A stretch of 57,861 nt of DNA from Hymenopellis radicata (lineage: Eukaryota > Basidiomycota > Agaricomycetes > Agaricales > Physalacriaceae). This document shows, piece by piece, positions 21,057 through 31,561 of the stretch. The stretch spans positions 1 through 57,861 of the forward strand of contig JADNRX010000342.1 in NCBI GenBank assembly GCA_015501595.1, read 5' to 3'. Position numbers and translations under genes: made by a program. The notes beneath the pieces were generated by a model that saw only the letters and a program-made list of their open reading frames with translations, had not been told where the DNA came from and searched no databases. Position 1 is the stretch's first letter. The number at the start of each line of letters is the position of its first letter.

Positions 21057-22059
21057 GTCTGGGTAGCTTAGCGAGACGATGAGGGCAAGGAGGAAGTGGA
21101 ACTGCTGTTGAGGAAAAGAGCACTGCTGTCCTCGGGCTAGCAGGGCGTGTCAACACTAGAAATAGAACATGCAAGAATTGACTCATGGAACAGCAGGGCA
21201 TAGTATTGAGCCGGCCAGAGCTTTGCGGAGCTAGCGCCAGGGAGATAGGGCAGCGTCGAGTGGTATCCACCCGTGAGGTCGACATTTACTCCCTTGCACA
21301 AGCAGGATGGAGGAAGGGGTCGTAAGTGCTCGAAATGAGATTTGAGGAGGTGACAAAGTACAGGCCCTAGTCGTCCGCCAGAACCGGTTCTGTCAAAGCA
21401 TTAAGGACGCCAACGACACACCCCGCAGCTCGAGTCCGGGCTAGCCTCTCTACTAGCGCTTGAGGTGTCTCGCCGCGGTCTACAGCCTCGCATGTCACGG
21501 CCACCGACGGAGACGTGCCCCGCATCAACAGTACAGTCGCTAGGTAGGTAGTCCCGGCATTTAAACTGAGGGTTCCACATATAGAATAGTCCGATGTCGT
21601 GCGCAGTCTGCGTTTAGAGCGGCTTTTCATACAGCAAGATGGTAACCAAGGTCGGATTTGGGATTAAAAAGTTTTCCAAGTCATTGGAAGTAGTGCCAAT
21701 GCGTTGGAGTTAAATTTTCCAAGATTACACGTAGCTTTGGGATCGATACCAATGACTCAAACTTGAGATTCAAGTATTTCGTCTGGTACTAATGAGAGCG
21801 CGAGGGAAAGGAACATCGACACACGTGATCGACTGTAATTTGCAAACGACACGTTCTCCCCTTCGGCTCATTCTGATTAGATCCTTTATTGATCGTGTCA
21901 TTATTGCATCGCTTCCTCTCAACCACGCTGTAGACGATACCCTCGACGGTATGCCTTCCCCCGTCCATCCCCAAGTTCCTACAGCTCCTGATTCGTTTCT
22001 CCTGCTACTTACGTCTGTCTGTACATCCTCTCAAGACCACTAAGCGTCCTTCCTCTGAT
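21057..22059. other. Divergent intergenic region, no supported gene
   Basis: An 87-codon minus frame at 21367-21630 has no motif or splice support. The region holds promoters for the 19345-21056 (minus) and 22060-23184 (plus) genes. Confidence 0.35.
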
Positions 22060-23184
22060 ATGCCCATCGACCCAGCCATTATTGCTTTCCACAAAGCCCT
22101 TCCCCAATACGCTCCCACTGCCTTGATCCCCCTTCCCTTCACCGACAACATACTAAAACTAAACCACGTCCTCGTCAAAGCCGAGACAAACCGCTTCGGT
22201 CTCCCCGCGTTCAAGATCCTCGGCGCATCGTGGGCAACTCACACAGCCATAGTCCAGCGCCTCAATCTCGCCTCCTCGTCCTCCGTCTCTGATGTCATCC
22301 ATGCCCTGCGAACGAGCGGTGCCCCGCCTTTCGCTGTCATGTGTGCAACGGAAGGAAACCACGGGCGCGCTGTAGCGCGCATGGCGAGGACGCTTGGTAT
22401 ACCCGCCACCATATACCTCTCAGATCGCGCAGATCAAGTAGTGCATGAACGTCTTTGGGAAGAAGGCGCCACGATTGTTGACGTGGCTGGGGATTACGAT
22501 GCGGCCGTAGCCCAGGCCTTTGAAGATTCAAAAGTCCAGAATGGATTGCTCATCCAGGATATGGCGTTCCCTGGGTATGACGATATTCCCAAGGTAAATT
22601 GTTTAGTCCTTTGCTTTGTTTTGGAGTAATTACCGATTCCACTCCAGTTCATCGTCGATGGATACAGCACAATATTTGTCGAAGTAGCTGAACAACTGCT
22701 CAATCTACATATCAACGGCACAACGCAGCCAGACATCGTCATCGTCCCAGTCGGTGTGGGATCGCTCGCCGAATCCGTCGTGCGATACTACCGCATCACG
22801 TCCCCGTCTACGCGTATCATCTCAGTCAAACCAGATGTTGCCAACTGTCTCGAACAATCTCTTCGTATCGGTCGGCTTAATACCATCGAGACCGGGAGGA
22901 CTATCATGGCCGGACTTAACTGCGCCACACCATCCTCGTCTGCCTGGGAGGTATTGAAAGACGGCATCCACATGACCATCTCGGTTTCGGACGCGGAGGC
23001 TCACACCGCAGTCCAAGCAATGCATGGAGCAGGTATTCGTGCTGGACCATGTGGGGCTGCTTCCCTTGCGGCGTTGCACAGAATCTGTTCATCTGCCGAC
23101 AGCCGTCAGAAGGCTGGCATAGACGAGAACACAGTAGTTGTCCTGCTTTGCACAGAAGGAGAGCGTCCGTATGAGATATTATAA
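22060..23184 (+). CDS. Diaminopropionate ammonia-lyase-like PLP enzyme
   Basis: Two exons, 22060-22593 and 22648-23184, joined by a 54-nt intron; 356 residues. It has the fold-type II (tryptophan synthase beta) pattern: the PLP lysine in RFGLPAFKILGASWA, the phosphate/substrate loop CATEGNHGRAVARMA, VPVGVGSLAESV as the Gly-rich loop and LCTEGERPYE at the C-terminus. The F-K-xLGASxA and T-[DE]-GNHGR pair is characteristic of diaminopropionate ammonia-lyases (2,3-diaminopropionate to pyruvate and ammonia) rather than threonine deaminases. Cytosolic; no targeting signal. It is slightly shorter than bacterial enzymes (~400), so substrate is inferred, not proven. Confidence 0.85.
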
Positions 23185-23296
23185 TGATTCCTAAATACCC
23201 AAATTGTAATGTACAGTGCAAGCTAGCCAGTGAAAAGGTCGTAATATCGATCAGATGTAGGTATATGTTAAATATGGTGCACGAGGAAAACTGGTA

Positions 23297-25286
23297 TCAA
23301 ACGACAAGTACGACGGCGAGGATCATAATGAAATATACCATCCATGATGTCCGTGAAAGCGTCTGACCGCTGTTCGGTGTTGTCGATGATACACTCGTCG
23401 TATCAGCTTGCTGAATGCCGAGGGAATTTGTTGATCCTCCGGTTGGAACACCAGTCGGGGCTTCTTGCGCTGTGCCGGCCAAGTTCCCTTTCGCCTCGTT
23501 GAGAGCTTTTAACAGCTGGGCGGCAGCGTCCTCGGGCACCGTCGAGAGGAATCCTATTGTCGGAGGATCTTGGGATGGATATGAGAGATTTCCGAAATGA
23601 TACGCCGAGAGGACTCTACAATAATGGATCAGTGATGATGGTGACAGTTTAAAAGATGATAACCAACCCCTTCAAGAAAGGATCACCCAAACTCCATGAA
23701 TACAGATAGCCTTGTCCCCGCTGTGGGCTATCAGTCACAGCGATGGTCGCGATACAGGCATCCGTGCTATCCGGATACGCCTGACTGATGAAATCGCGGG
23801 GATCAACAGGGAACATCTTGCCACCAATTTCGAACGTTAGGTTGTGTGGCGTAGAACAAACAAACTCGGTTCCTCCAATTTGGGTATAAATGGCATCGAT
23901 AACGTCGGCAGGTCCACGAATCAGGGAATTACCCTGGAGGGCGTGAGCAAGGAAATTCGAACAAGGCGGAATGGGCCCACAGTGTCGATGAGAGCCGAGG
24001 TTTGAATGCTGGGATCAGCAAGTTGAGAGACCGGTAGGCGCTGACCGTCGAAATAGACAGCATCAATGAACACTTCCCAGGCGATGGCGTACGTCTATTC
24101 GGGTATAAGATCAGTATTCGTCATTTATGGGAAGACCGACCTCGGCCTGAGAATCCGGTGGGGCGCTTATGCCGCCCTCCGCCGATGTGTATCCACGAAC
24201 AGGAGCCCAAGTTAGGCTGTCACTTTGAACTGGAGCGGGAAGCTCCCCTATGCTGAGGAGTCCGAGGTTGCCGCCGCGATCAATGGCATTCCGTTGGAGG
24301 GTAACTGCAAACATGGGGGCTGCCAAAGACGCGAGTGAGATGAGACGGGGGATGAAAGGGCCCATCGTGGCATAGGAAGATGTGATGACGCTTGTCCATT
24401 GAGATTCGCTTGATGCTTGGCGCGGCTGATGGGGAAAAGACGGGCGAGGGAAGTCAAAGGTGGGGAATGTGCCTCTAGCCTGGTTGGAGGATCGGCGCCC
24501 CCATGAGTGTGCGGCTCGTAAGTCCTCCTGGCGGCGGCGACGGCGAGATGCGTATGTATCGACGAAGACTTCCGACCAAATAAAGCTGGACCGGCTAATA
24601 AGAACGACGATGGAAATGAAGGGATGGCGGGCACCTGTTTACGGGAAATCCCAAGCCAAATATTCCAGCCCCGCCAGTGTCAAGCACGCTTGTGTTGGTG
24701 TCGTTGATGGCTGCGAAATACTGATCTTGGAGCACCAATCCCGCGAGGTTAACTGTGTCCTGTCCTATTTCGCCGAGCGCATGCGTGCGCGTCATCGAGT
24801 CCCCATAGTAAAGTCCAACGTCCAAGTCCGCTGATTTGAAGGTACTCTGGGAATAAAGCGGCACTGTCGTTTGGCAATCCGCCGTGTTGCATTGATTAGA
24901 GATGACCCATAGATCGGAGGAACCGGTATCTGGGAGGAGTTTAGACCGAAAAGTAAGAGGAGGAGCACGGCGCACCAAGGACGAGGGGTATCTGGGACTG
25001 CCCAACGTCAAGCAAGACGCTGTACGTGCTATAATGGCACCTAAGTATAAATGTCATAACGATCGTCGGATGGTACGCACACGTCAAAATAGCTGCCTAG
25101 CCCAATTTCTCCCGCGTCTGCGCGCCTCTCGAGAGAGCGAGATTCCCGCCGAGCAATGGGAACATGGATCCCGCCGGCTGTTCTTGTCGCATGTCGCTTG
25201 GAAAGCTGCTCCAGAATAGTAGTGTCTGCCACGGCGAGTACGAGAAATGAGCTGAAAACCAGCAACTGCGACCCTCGTACGGGCAT
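23297..25286 (-). CDS. Secreted, membrane-anchored aspartic protease (peptidase A1)
   Basis: Seven exons (minus): 25081-25286, 24976-25028, 24635-24929, 24141-24594, 23981-24094, 23668-23933, 23297-23615; 568 residues. Signal peptide (residues 1-~21, LLVFSSFLVLAVA), propeptide, then the first catalytic motif LVLDTGSSDLWV split by intron 2, YYGDS flap region, GIFGLGFP, and the second catalytic motif ALIDTGNSLIRGP. DPFLKG and GNLSYPS close the pepsin fold. A Ser/Thr/Pro-rich stalk and a hydrophobic end WMVYFIMILAVVLVV suggest GPI or membrane anchoring. Between ~residues 193 and 240 is an Arg-rich insertion (SRRRRQED) unusual for the family. Intron 3 is only 40 nt. Confidence 0.85.
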
Positions 25287-25674
25287 TTTGGTAAGGAATG
25301 GGGAGGAAGGAAGAGCGTGGACGAAGCCAAGAAGCGTTACGACAAGGAAACTTCGCGCTGCATATGTCGGCGTCAGAAGACAAGCAATATTTGGTCACCA
25401 TCAATGTCATCACCATCAAATCCAATCGTGCCGTTGCGGCACCAACTTCTGGGAAGTTAGTCTGCAAGCATTGTCTGTCGTCCGAGAATTATTGAGCTAT
25501 CATTATCCAGGCTGCAATACTTTCTGGATGTGAATATAATGATCATAAGCTGCAAGGAAATACAAATACAACATCGGTCTGCAAGTTTGGTTTAATTCAC
25601 TATGATACAGGCGTAGGCACGACGAATCAAGAAAGAGTTCGAGCACTAACAAGGCGGAAATTCCAAGGAAGGAT
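25287..25674. other. Intergenic spacer
   Basis: Between two minus-strand genes; upstream region of the protease. Nothing else seen. Confidence 0.4.
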
Positions 25675-27044
25675 TTAAATCATAGACCTCGAGCCATACT
25701 TTGCGTTATTACCCAACTCCTCATCGACGTCGTGCACCTGGATGCTAAATGGATCATGAGGTCCCGACTTTCCGAATGACTGGGTGTCATCCCTCACTTC
25801 GTCTTTCAAATTGTTCGATGATAGCGTCGTCGAGGTGATTCCCGTACTTAGATCGTCGAGATGCACTGTCGTGACATACGCTGTAGGACTCGGAAATGTC
25901 GAGGTCGTATCCTTCTGCGAAAACACCCGAGTAGCGAAATGGAGCATCGTCGACATGGCTCCCGTCTTTCGGGATTTGGCCTGCTGCGATTCTTCTCGGA
26001 TCCGTATAGCGGCGGTCACCACCACCGGGATATTGCATACGATGAGTGACACACAGTCCTATTTGAACAGAGTGAGATAGAGCTATATTAGGTGGCGATG
26101 TATCTACCTCAACAAGCGCAGCGATCACCACCTTTACGCCACCGAGTGTAAGGATATACGCCGCATGCACGAGTGAGACGATTGTGGTCACGATACACGT
26201 CGAGAAGATGACCATGAGCCGATGTCTGAGTCCTACGTCCTCAAGACCCGAGAGGAGTTTTAGCGGCGCGATGATGAGAATAAGATCGGCGATAATGTCG
26301 GCTGCAGGACGTTAGAACGTTAATCGTTCCGACCTATGTTACATAGACTTACAGACTAGTTGGCAGATGGCGACTTGCTTATTGAGGGTGCACTGTGGGC
26401 TACGCATGTCTTTCCATTTGGGCTCCGGCTCGCAAACCCAGAATAGCTGGCATATGAGGAAAACAAGGACCAGAAAGAAGAGGACACCAATCCATAGCAG
26501 TCGGCGCCGCCGCCGCTCGCTCGGATCGAGGCGTATGATGGAGAAAAGAATGGATAGTCGAGCAGACCTATAACCGCGTCAGGTAAATCCAACCGAAAGG
26601 GATCTGCTACTAACCAGATAATCGTGTAGAACGATGTCGCCATCAAGTAGTACGCCGCCACTCGATTCACCTTGGAAATTTTATCTAAAGGACGAGTTAG
26701 CACATACATGACACTTGAGTTTGACTCACCTGGATTGGGAACATGCATGAACACCGACGCTATTTGCACGAAAAGCACCATCATTGAAAAGAGAGCCCAT
26801 GCCTGGGTAACCTGCGCGTCAGACACCACGAATGAGCGAGAAGAATGTCAAGTATTTACATCATCCGCCCATAACCGACCTCGCCGCACGAAAAGGCGGT
26901 AGACGGTGGTCGAGATGGCCACAAAGGAGCACACCGCAGACGTTACTGTCAAATCATACCCGCCCGTAAGAGACTATTAGCGCGCCACGCGATACTAGGC
27001 CTACTTTTCATCTGCACTAGAGGGTCCTTGATATCGAGAGGCAT
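25675..27044 (-). CDS. Rhodopsin-like 7TM integral membrane protein (fungal family)
   Basis: Seven exons (minus): 27005-27044, 26860-26945, 26730-26802, 26615-26684, 26353-26567, 26108-26301, 25675-26058; 353 residues. It starts MPLDIKDPLVQMK and has about seven hydrophobic segments: VCSFVAISTTVYRLF, ALFSMMVLFVQIASVF, YYLMATSFYTIIW, LLWIGVLFFLVLVFLICQLFW, IIADLILIIAPLKLL, VIFSTCIVTTIVSLVHAAYIL and VSLIVCNIPVVVTAAI. A conserved CEPEPKWKDM..CTLNKQVAICQ loop lies between helices 4 and 5. The C-terminal ~110 residues are hydrophilic. Domain organisation matches fungal 'integral membrane/rhodopsin domain' proteins; ligand and role are unknown. Confidence 0.8.
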
Positions 27045-27843
27045 GGTGGTCAAGGAGCGTGCTGGCTGGCCGACAAAGCGCAGTCGCGATTATAAGACGA
27101 GGAAAGGACGAACAGACAGACATCCAGGATGCGTGTGATGAACCGCGTGGCGTTGACGCTATACAGATCTGGAGAGACCGGCGCTTCTCGAATCAATAGG
27201 CACACAATGAAGACGTAAGGTATGATGTCCGCGGGCATTAGACGAAAGCTTCATTAGTATTGAAGGGAGCATAGAACCCGCTCGATAGAAGAGTTAAAAG
27301 AGGAAGACGTTACCAGGAAATGGACAGAGCTCAAGCTGTTGCAGTTGAGAAAATTGCAATTCACCTTCAAGAAGGAATGGAAAGAGAACTTTTGAATGTC
27401 CGCTTTCAAACTCCGGATTGGGGAAACCTGCACTGCTTTTTGCCTGCTCTGTATCAGTGTATGCCAACCGCAGAACTGTTGCAGGTTCTTCCTAATACGC
27501 GGAGTCACTGTCAACCTGTGACGGTCTACAACAGTAGCTGGTGCGCGCAGTCCAGACCTATTCAATTCCTTCTTGACGATCTCTGTGGGTGCAGATTCTC
27601 GAAATTTGGCACGACTGGCCTCTAAGCCGAGGAAGACGACTGTCTGCGTCAACTGCCAATCTAGCTTGTACATTGGGATCAGTAGCGCAAATGACCCCAC
27701 CTCGAGGCAAAGAAGCACTGCGAATTCTGATAGCGCTCAAGGCCCAAGACCCCGAATTGCCCCACTATGCCGAAGATTTCTAAGCTATTCATAACCGTTT
27801 GACTGTAAGCAAAGGTGCTCTTACTCACCTTCCACCCGCCTCA
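27045..27843. other. Divergent promoter region
   Basis: About 800 bases between a minus-strand and a plus-strand gene. A 154-codon minus frame at 27254-27718 has no recognisable motif and no splice partner, so it is not called. Confidence 0.4.
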
Positions 27844-28679
27844 ATGGCCACAATCGCTACCCGTGAATTACTCTCTCGTCTCGAGTCCCTCTACCCGTCA
27901 TCCGACGGATCTTGGGCTATGGTCGCGGCTATCGCCTTTAGTGCGAGCAACGCGCCAGAGGCGGTGCCGGAAGTGTACAAATTCGTTTCGCAAAACCTTA
28001 AAACAGACGAGGAACAGCTGGCGCTAGCGAGGAAGCTCCGCGATGGCCTGTTCAAGTCAGGCCTGATCTGTGGATTCCCCAAGGTCAGTCATATCATTCA
28101 TGACAGATAATTATTGAGCTAATACCGTCGCGCAGGCCATTAACGCGCTCGCTCAACTTCATACCGTCGTTCCAGAGCGTTTCAGAGATGCGGAACCCCT
28201 CCGGTTAGTGTCTACTTGACCGTTGACTCTGAGGTTCGGACATTAAACGCAATTGTTCAGTGAGATAACCACCTCTACCTCCGATATTAACAAAAATGGT
28301 CAAGAATATTTCAATCAAACGTACGGCGAGACAGCCAGTACGGTACAGCCCTTTCTCAAGCAGATCAACCCCGATCTAGGTACGTGACCGTCTATCCCCT
28401 TCCTCGTTTGCTAACGCGATGCGTCAAGAATTCTTTTCTACGACGTTTGCATACGGATGGACGTATGGCTTTTTCAAAGTGACCACCCCCGCCGAGACCT
28501 CGTTCTCCATGGTGGCCGCGCTTATCGCCAATGACACGCCCCGTCAAGTAGACTGGCACTTGCGCGGTGCCATGCGAAACGGCGCGTCTCTGGAGGAGAT
28601 CAAAGCTGTGCGCCAGATCGCCATTGAGGCTTCTCAAGCGTCTGGCGTGCAATGGAAGAACGAGATTCCTGATATCTGA
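27844..28679 (+). CDS. Carboxymuconolactone-decarboxylase/AhpD-like protein
   Basis: Four exons: 27844-28083, 28136-28203, 28261-28379, 28429-28679; 225 residues. The C-terminal CMD signature is clear: DWHLRGAMRNGASLEEIKAVRQIAIEAS. An N-terminal helical half repeats the fold weakly (ALARKLRDGLFKSGLICGFPKAINALAQLH). It has no CxxC pair, so it is not a peroxiredoxin-type AhpD; the family also contains decarboxylases and proteins of unknown chemistry. No targeting signal. Its neighbour is an organic-anion-type MFS carrier on the same strand, then a P450. Confidence 0.8.
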
Positions 28680-29015
28680 TACCATGTAGTGCTGATGTGC
28701 TGGAAGAAGCGTAATAAACGCGTTGGTTTGTTCGTAACATGTGACCATGTTGGCACGTCAACCCTGTTAGACGCCTCGACACCTAACTGCCCGCTAGTGA
28801 CCTTCAGGGCGAGAAGCGTAACAGTGCCTGGCAGCTTGAAACACTCGACTTCAACCTCACCTTCTTCTAGCAATTCCTGCGCCTTGGGATACGCGGACTC
28901 CTGTATGTAAGTGCCAGCGGAGTGTCCGCATAAGCGCCGATTCATTGATGGACACCTTAAGAAGCTCCCGAGTACGAGTCTCATCGGCACTCCCTACTTC
29001 TTTCCTTTGTCCATC
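28680..29015. other. Intergenic spacer
   Basis: Upstream region of the MFS gene; nothing else supported. Confidence 0.35.
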
Positions 29016-31446
29016 ATGGCGACTGAGATGAGAGACTGGTCCGGGAGCGAGAAAAGTTTGGCGAATCCCGCGCTTGATGCCGAAACGCAGAGGAACTCGG
29101 TCGACCGTCGTGTGCGCCGCAAGGTGGATCTCAACTTGATCCCCTTAATTGCAGTCTTGTATCTCTGTAGTTTCTTGTGAGTCCAGTTGATGTACTTACG
29201 CTCAGACTCCTGATTGTGCTCACAGGGATCGTGGAAATATCGGCAAGCGTTTTCTTCTCGTTGTTCGGTTTAGCTTACACCCTAGTGTGTACAGGGAACG
29301 CGCGTGTACGTACATTAGGTCATGGCCTGGACGCGATCTGATACTCGATGCAGGTCGCTGGTATGGCCACCGACTTGCATCTTACCGGGAGTCGGTATCA
29401 GCTTGCTGCCGCTGTCTTCTTCGTGAGTCTGTCTATTCGTGTGTCAGGTCGTCGCTGATCCTACGGTTCATAGATACCGTACAGTTTGCTGGAGATCCCT
29501 TGGTAAGATTCCATCGATGTCACAGTCGTTCGTTAATGGTCTCGGCAGCAATGTGGTCATGAAACTTTTACGGCCTTCGATCTGGAGTGGGTACCTGATT
29601 TCTGAGCGCCACCATGCTAACTTGGTTGAATAGTTCCCAGTATCATGTTCACTTGGGGCATCGTCAGTAAGCTGACGTTACTATCCTAAGGCTACGGAGT
29701 CTTACCTTGCTGTTCAAGTGTTTTCGATGGCATGGGTGAAGAGCTATCATGGCCTGGTCGCGTATGTATTTCGTCCTCCACGACTTCAAAATGCTTCAAA
29801 CAAGTCTCTTCTAGAGCGCGAGTGTTTCTTGGTATCGCCGAAGCAGGACTACCTCCGGGCGTCGGTAGGTTCGTTCTAATGCACTGTTCTGTTTATTGTT
29901 CATGATCAATGGCAGCGTTCCTCATCACTCTTTGGTATCGCCGAGTCGACCAGGCCCGACCGATCTCGCTGTACTTCTCCTCTGCAACACTTTCCGGTTT
30001 TACGCTTCTTTCTCTTCTACTCGCAGTGTATTGACAGCTCGTATAAAGGTGCATTTGGTGGGCTCCTAGCCTTTGCGATCGAGAAAATGGATGGGTACGT
30101 CTCGTAAGCCTTTGATTTCCATTCACGTTGAATAAGACTTTGCTAGACTCGGTAACTTGCGAGGATGGGCATGGATTGTAAGCTTCTAACGTCCGTTTAA
30201 CAAGCTCTTTCCGCTTGCGCTAACCATTGTGCGCATGCAGTTCTTACTCGAGGGCTTGCGTGAGCATTCCGTTTAATCCACGTCTTCAAATTTATTAACA
30301 CAGTCCGGCAGTCACTGTCGTTTGTTCTATGATTGCATTCTGGAGACTTCCCGATGTAACCTCATCTCTGGTCTACCTCGAATGATGCTTAGTCGTTTCT
30401 TTTCAGTATCCGGAATCCGCCAAGTTCCTGACTCCAGACGAAAGGGATCACTTGGTCGAAACTCTGCGCCAAGACAATGCCGGTCAGCCTTCGCACTTTG
30501 AAATGGGGTTCGTGTGGGAGACATTACGGGACTATAAATCGTGGCTACAGACTCTGATCTACATCGGGTTCGCGCCAGCCCCTTACATTCTGACCATTGC
30601 TGACTGATTGATCTATAGATTGGTGATGCCGTTGTATTCATTTTCTTTATTCCTGCCGACTATTATTAACGCGTTAGGATACTCCGCATCAGAGGCGCAA
30701 TTGTAAGTACACGCACTGACTTATGCGCCACACTCTGACCACCCATAGAATGACTATCCCGCCGTATGCTGCTGGTTGCGTGTGCACGATTCTCGTAGGC
30801 TGGGGATCTGACCGCATGAAACTTCGTGGGCCATTCATTATGGGGTGTGCTCTCCTCGCCATTGTAGGGTACTCAATGTTATATGCTACCAGCCCGAAGA
30901 AGCTTCCTGGAGTAGGATATGCTGGGGCGATCCTCGCTGCATGTGGAGTTTTCCCGACGGTTCCGCTGATGCTGGCCTGGGGAGCGGGAAATGCGGGGAG
31001 CTCGTTGAAGAGGGCGGTCATTATTGGCCTGCAAAGTTGCATTGGCAATTTGGGAGGGTACGTTGACGCAATTGAAGCGCCATTCCATATACTCAGCCCT
31101 TGCGCAGCATATGTTCCTCATTCATCTATCGAACGCAGGACACGCCGCGGTTCCACTTGGGTCACGGTAAGTTGGTTATCCAATTTCTCATGAAGACATC
31201 TCTGACGTTCTCGAACAGCCATCGTTCTGTCTTTCTTGTGCATGGCCTTCGTTGGCGCAGCGTTTACGACCATTCTATACAGTCGATTGAACCGAGCGAA
31301 GCACGAGTTGTGTTTGCTTGAGAAAATAGACGAACAACGAAAAGAGGAGTTCTCGCACCTTGGTGTAGACTCACCACTGTTTAGGTGAGATTTCTCTCCT
31401 AGCTATCTTGAATGATCTCATGTGCATAAGCAGATATGCACTCTGA
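29016..31446 (+). CDS. MFS transporter, anion:cation symporter (allantoate permease-like)
   Basis: Twenty exons: 29016-29176, 29226-29242, 29296-29306, 29354-29422, 29474-29502, 29549-29586, 29634-29666, 29719-29761, 29815-29864, 29916-29996, 30049-30094, 30147-30177, 30241-30259, 30312-30355, 30407-30567, 30619-30702, 30749-31057, 31108-31166, 31219-31384, 31434-31446; 487 residues. Motifs are typical of the ACS family: KVDLNLIPLIAVLYLCSFLDRGNIGNAR, ARVFLGIAEAGLPPGV, SGAFGGLLAF, PESAKFLTPDER, the central loop, and the C-terminal DSPLFRYAL. Twelve membrane helices are expected. Members import allantoate, nicotinate, pantothenate or sugar acids with protons. Exon 3 is 11 nt, and intron 2 (29243-29295) uses a GC donor (g|gcaagc). 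The tiny exons make automatic models likely to be wrong here. Confidence 0.85.
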
Positions 31447-31561
31447 TGTAGTGTCTACAAACTCTCTGTTATAGAATGATAGATATTTTGACATTTACTA
31501 TACTGTATCATACACGACGTCGGGTTATCTCTCTTGCTGTTTCTTGTATAACTGCATGTCA

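Noticed and set aside
27254..27718. 154-codon minus frame
   Set aside because: No recognisable domain and no continuation; better explained as promoter region.
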